This document shows positions 22,405 through 24,285 of a DNA stretch of 24,285 bases, piece by piece. The DNA comes from an uncultured Kiritimatiellota bacterium (GTDB lineage: Bacteria > Verrucomicrobiota > Kiritimatiellia > RFP12 > UBA1067). The stretch lies in the NCBI GenBank assembly GCA_934643865.1, contig CAKUCX010000052.1, positions 1 to 24,285 of the forward strand, in the 5' to 3' direction. Both the position numbers and the translations under genes were made by a program. The notes under the pieces were generated by a model. It was not told the origin of the DNA, did no database searches, and was given only the letters and a program-made list of their open reading frames with translations. Every line of letters starts with the position of its first letter. The first letter of the stretch is position 1.

Positions 22405-23535
22405 CTATTCCGCAGACTTGCGGTACCACTCGACAGCCGCCGTCTCGTCCTGCGCGACACCACGGCCATCTGCGTACATCGCCCCAAGTACGCGCTGTGC
22501 TGTGGCATCTCCCTGCTCCGCAGACTTACGGAACCATTCGACAGCCACAGCCTCGTCCCTCGCGACGCCGCGACCATTCATGTATGCCACTCCAAGGTTG
22601 TACTGCGCAGGGGCATTTCCCTGCTCCGCAGACTTGCGGTACCACTCGACAGCCATCGTTTCATCCTGCGCGACGCCGCGACCATTCATGTATGCCACTC
22701 CAAGGTTGTACTGCGCAGGGGCATATCCCTGCTCCGCAGACTTGCGGTACCACTCGACGGCCATCGTTTCATCCTTCGAGACACCGAAACCATTCTCATA
22801 CATTACCCCAAGGTTGCACTGCGCAGGGGCATTTCTCTGTTCCGCCGACTTACGGTACCACGCGACAGCCGACAACTCGTCCTTCACGATGCCGCAACCA
22901 TTCATGTATGCCACTCCAAGGTTATACTGCGCAGGGGCATATCCCCGCGACGCAGACCGGCGGTACCACTTGACTGCCGCAATCTCGTCCTTCTCGACGC
23001 CGCAACCATTCATGTATGCCACTCCAAGGTTATACTGCGCGCGGGCAAGTCCCTGTTCCGCAGACTTACGGTACCACTCGACGGCCGCCGACTCGTCCTT
23101 CGCGACACCGCGACCATTATCGTACATCACCCCAAGATTGTACTGCGCAGTGGCATTTCCCTGCTCCGCCGACTTGCGGTACCACTTGACAGCCGTTGCC
23201 TCGTCCTTCGCGACACCACGACCATCTTCGTACATCACCCCAAGGCTGTTTTGAGCAGTAGCATTTCCCTGTTCCGCCGACTTGCGGTACCACTCGACGG
23301 CCGCCGACTCGTCCTTCGCGACACCACGACCATATGCGTACCTTTCCCCAAGTATGCACTGTGCAAGGGCAGCCCCCTGATCCGCAGACCTGCGGTACCA
23401 CTCGACGGCCGCGGCCTCGTCCTTATATTCATAACTCAATCCAAGGCGGAACTGCGCAAGGGCATTCCCCTGCTCCGCAGACTTGCGGTACCACTCGACG
23501 GCCGCAGCCTCGTTCGTCGCGACACCGCAACCATA
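22405..23535 (-). pseudogene. Second part of the Sel1-repeat gene, after an in-frame TAA
   Basis: This is the same reading frame as the upstream part, separated only by the TAA at 23536-23538. It encodes ten and a half Sel1-like units of about 36 residues (typical unit QGYAPAQYNLGVAYMNGRGV, then AQDETMAVEWYRKSAE). The unit at the left of the break has lost five residues (SYEYKDE instead of YEYGRGVAKDE). No ATG or ribosome site follows the stop; TTG at 23439 is a poor reinitiation start. It ends at TAG 22405-22407. Beyond that the frame continues with IWAEMMVIPDEIRKRV to a TGA at 22327, so the TAG also looks like a nonsense change. Either a decayed 3' half or readthrough-dependent. Confidence 0.6.
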
Positions 23536-24285
23536 TTATTCATAACATACCCCAAGGTTGCACTGCGCACAGCCATCTCCCTGTGCCGCAGACTTGCGGT
23601 ACCACTCGACGGCCGCCGACTCGTCCTTCGCGACGCCGCGACCATTCGCATACATCACCCCAAGGTTGCACTGCGCAGGGGCATATCCCTGCTCCGCAGA
23701 CTTGCGGTACCACGCAAAAGCCGCAGCCTCGTTCTTCGCGACGCCGCAACCATTATCGTACATCACCCCAAGGTTGTACTGCGCAAGGGCATTCCCTTGC
23801 TCCGCAGACTTGCGGTACCACTCGACAGCCGCCGACTCGTCCTTCGCGACACCGCGACCATTATCGTACATCACCCCAAGATTGTACTGCATAGTGGCAT
23901 ATCTCTGCTCCGCCGACTTGCGGCACCACTCGACAGCCACAGACTCGTCCTTCGCGATACCGCGACCATTCGCGTACATCATCAGTTCATTCCTCAGTTT
24001 CTCCTGCAGTTTCTCCCGCAGTTTCTCCTGTGCACAGAAATATCTATGATTTGCACAGGCATCTCCCTGGTCCGCAGACTTACGGTACCATTCGACAGCC
24101 ATAGCCTCGTCCTTCGCGACGCCGCGACCATACTCATACATCCACCCAAGGTTGTACTGCGCGCGGGCAAGTCCCTGCTCCGCAGACTTGCGGTACCACT
24201 CGACGGCCGCAGCCTCGTCCTTCGCGACGCCGCGACCATTTGCGTACATCACCCCGAGGTTGTTCTGCCCAGTGGCATATCCCTG
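23536..24285 (-). CDS. Sel1-repeat protein, 5' end outside the window
   Basis: The frame is open from the right edge to TAA at 23536-23538. It has six and a half Sel1-like units (GVMYANGRGVAKDEAAAVEW, then YRKSAE). Sel1 repeats form superhelical scaffolds for protein-protein contacts. One unit is interrupted by about 20 non-Sel1 residues (HRYFCAQEKLREKLQEKLRN), a short coiled coil encoded by 12-bp repeats. The stop falls inside a unit: CYE-stop-YGCGV has one codon more than the standard unit, as if three bases were inserted. The start, any signal peptide and the promoter lie to the right. It is the first visible gene of the cluster reading into 21798-18317. Confidence 0.75.
   Translation of the reverse strand, partial: QGYATGQNNLGVMYANGRGVAKDEAAAVEWYRKSAEQGLARAQYNLGWMYEYGRGVAKDEAMAVEWYRKSADQGDACANHRYFCAQEKLREKLQEKLRNELMMYANGRGIAKDESVAVEWCRKSAEQRYATMQYNLGVMYDNGRGVAKDESAAVEWYRKSAEQGNALAQYNLGVMYDNGCGVAKNEAAAFAWYRKSAEQGYAPAQCNLGVMYANGRGVAKDESAAVEWYRKSAAQGDGCAQCNLGVCYE
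23995..24030 (-). repeat. Three 12-bp repeats encoding an EKLR/EKLQ coiled coil
   Basis: CAGTTTCTCCTG, CAGTTTCTCCCG and CAGTTTCTCCTG in tandem; on the minus strand they give repeated QEKL/REKL tetrapeptides inside the Sel1 array. Confidence 0.85.

Larger units (their letters stand above)
22405..24285 (-). repeat. Tandem Sel1 array, ~108-bp period, 17 units
   Basis: Units of about 108 bp repeat with high nucleotide similarity (for example GACTTGCGGTACCACTCGAC recurs in nearly every unit on the plus strand). One unit is short by 15 bp, one carries the coiled-coil insert and one carries the extra TAA codon. The array continues past the window edge. Confidence 0.9.

Noticed and set aside
23536..23538. 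Stop-codon reassignment
   Set aside because: Other genes in the window end normally at TAA, TAG and TGA, so a local mutation or assembly error is simpler.
22337..24049. Plus-strand repetitive frames (Cys/Ser/Ala-Asp-Leu-Arg-Tyr repeats)
   Set aside because: They are the antisense of the Sel1 array; the minus-strand frame matches the known Sel1 consensus.
22405..24285. CRISPR array
   Set aside because: The ~108-bp repeats have no distinct repeat-spacer pattern and are plainly coding Sel1 units; no cas gene is present.

Overview
The window looks like chromosome from an uncultured, GC-rich bacterium. My best guess is the PVC group (Kiritimatiellota/Lentisphaerota-like). This is inferred from gene content: the carboxynorspermidine polyamine route, a class I BirA, a secreted sugar hydrolase, secreted TPR/Sel1-type proteins and many short intergenic palindromic repeats. 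No single marker proves it. The left 9.3 kb is very GC-rich and densely packed with core genes. The right 15 kb is visibly less GC-rich, repeat-laden and mostly hypothetical.

Region 1 (1-3840, minus strand). A ribosomal-protein pair rplM-rpsI is followed by the N-terminus of a basic Gly/Arg/Lys-rich protein that leaves the window. Upstream of the pair are nspC and its carboxynorspermidine dehydrogenase partner, which overlap by 4 bp. Region 2 (3958-9303, plus strand) is a compact run: a 19-codon leader ORF, an EamA transporter, birA, a secreted glycoside hydrolase, a CCA-adding enzyme and tRNA-Val(UAC). The first four are joined by 4-bp start/stop overlaps. The last 10 bases of the cca gene lie inside the tRNA gene.

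Region 3 (9304-11184) begins directly after the tRNA 3' end. It holds an intact NrtR-like Nudix regulator, then gene debris: a MoxR-type AAA+ ATPase lacking its Walker A and frameshifted, a paired palindromic repeat, and a frameshifted minus-strand remnant. Region 4 (11185-18316, minus strand) carries three exported proteins of unknown function (1251, 408 and 227 aa) and two small ORFs (58 and 51 aa). They are separated by repeat-rich intergenic DNA. A 153-bp element occurs twice, each time about 70 bp upstream of the start codon of an exported-protein gene. REP/BIME-like hairpins and a 61-nt hairpin also sit here.

Region 5 (18317-24285, minus strand) is a gene string reading, in transcription order: Sel1-repeat protein (17 visible units, two in-frame stops), a 174-aa protein with a repeat-built C-terminal membrane segment, two soluble unknown proteins (385 and 374 aa) that share a short motif, and a Sel1/coiled-coil protein ending in an HTH-like domain of a kind I associate with macro-domain and other conflict-type proteins. 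I cannot name this cluster. It is the best candidate here for an undescribed system.

Six likely promoters across the window share an extended -10 of the form TGGTANACT or close to it.
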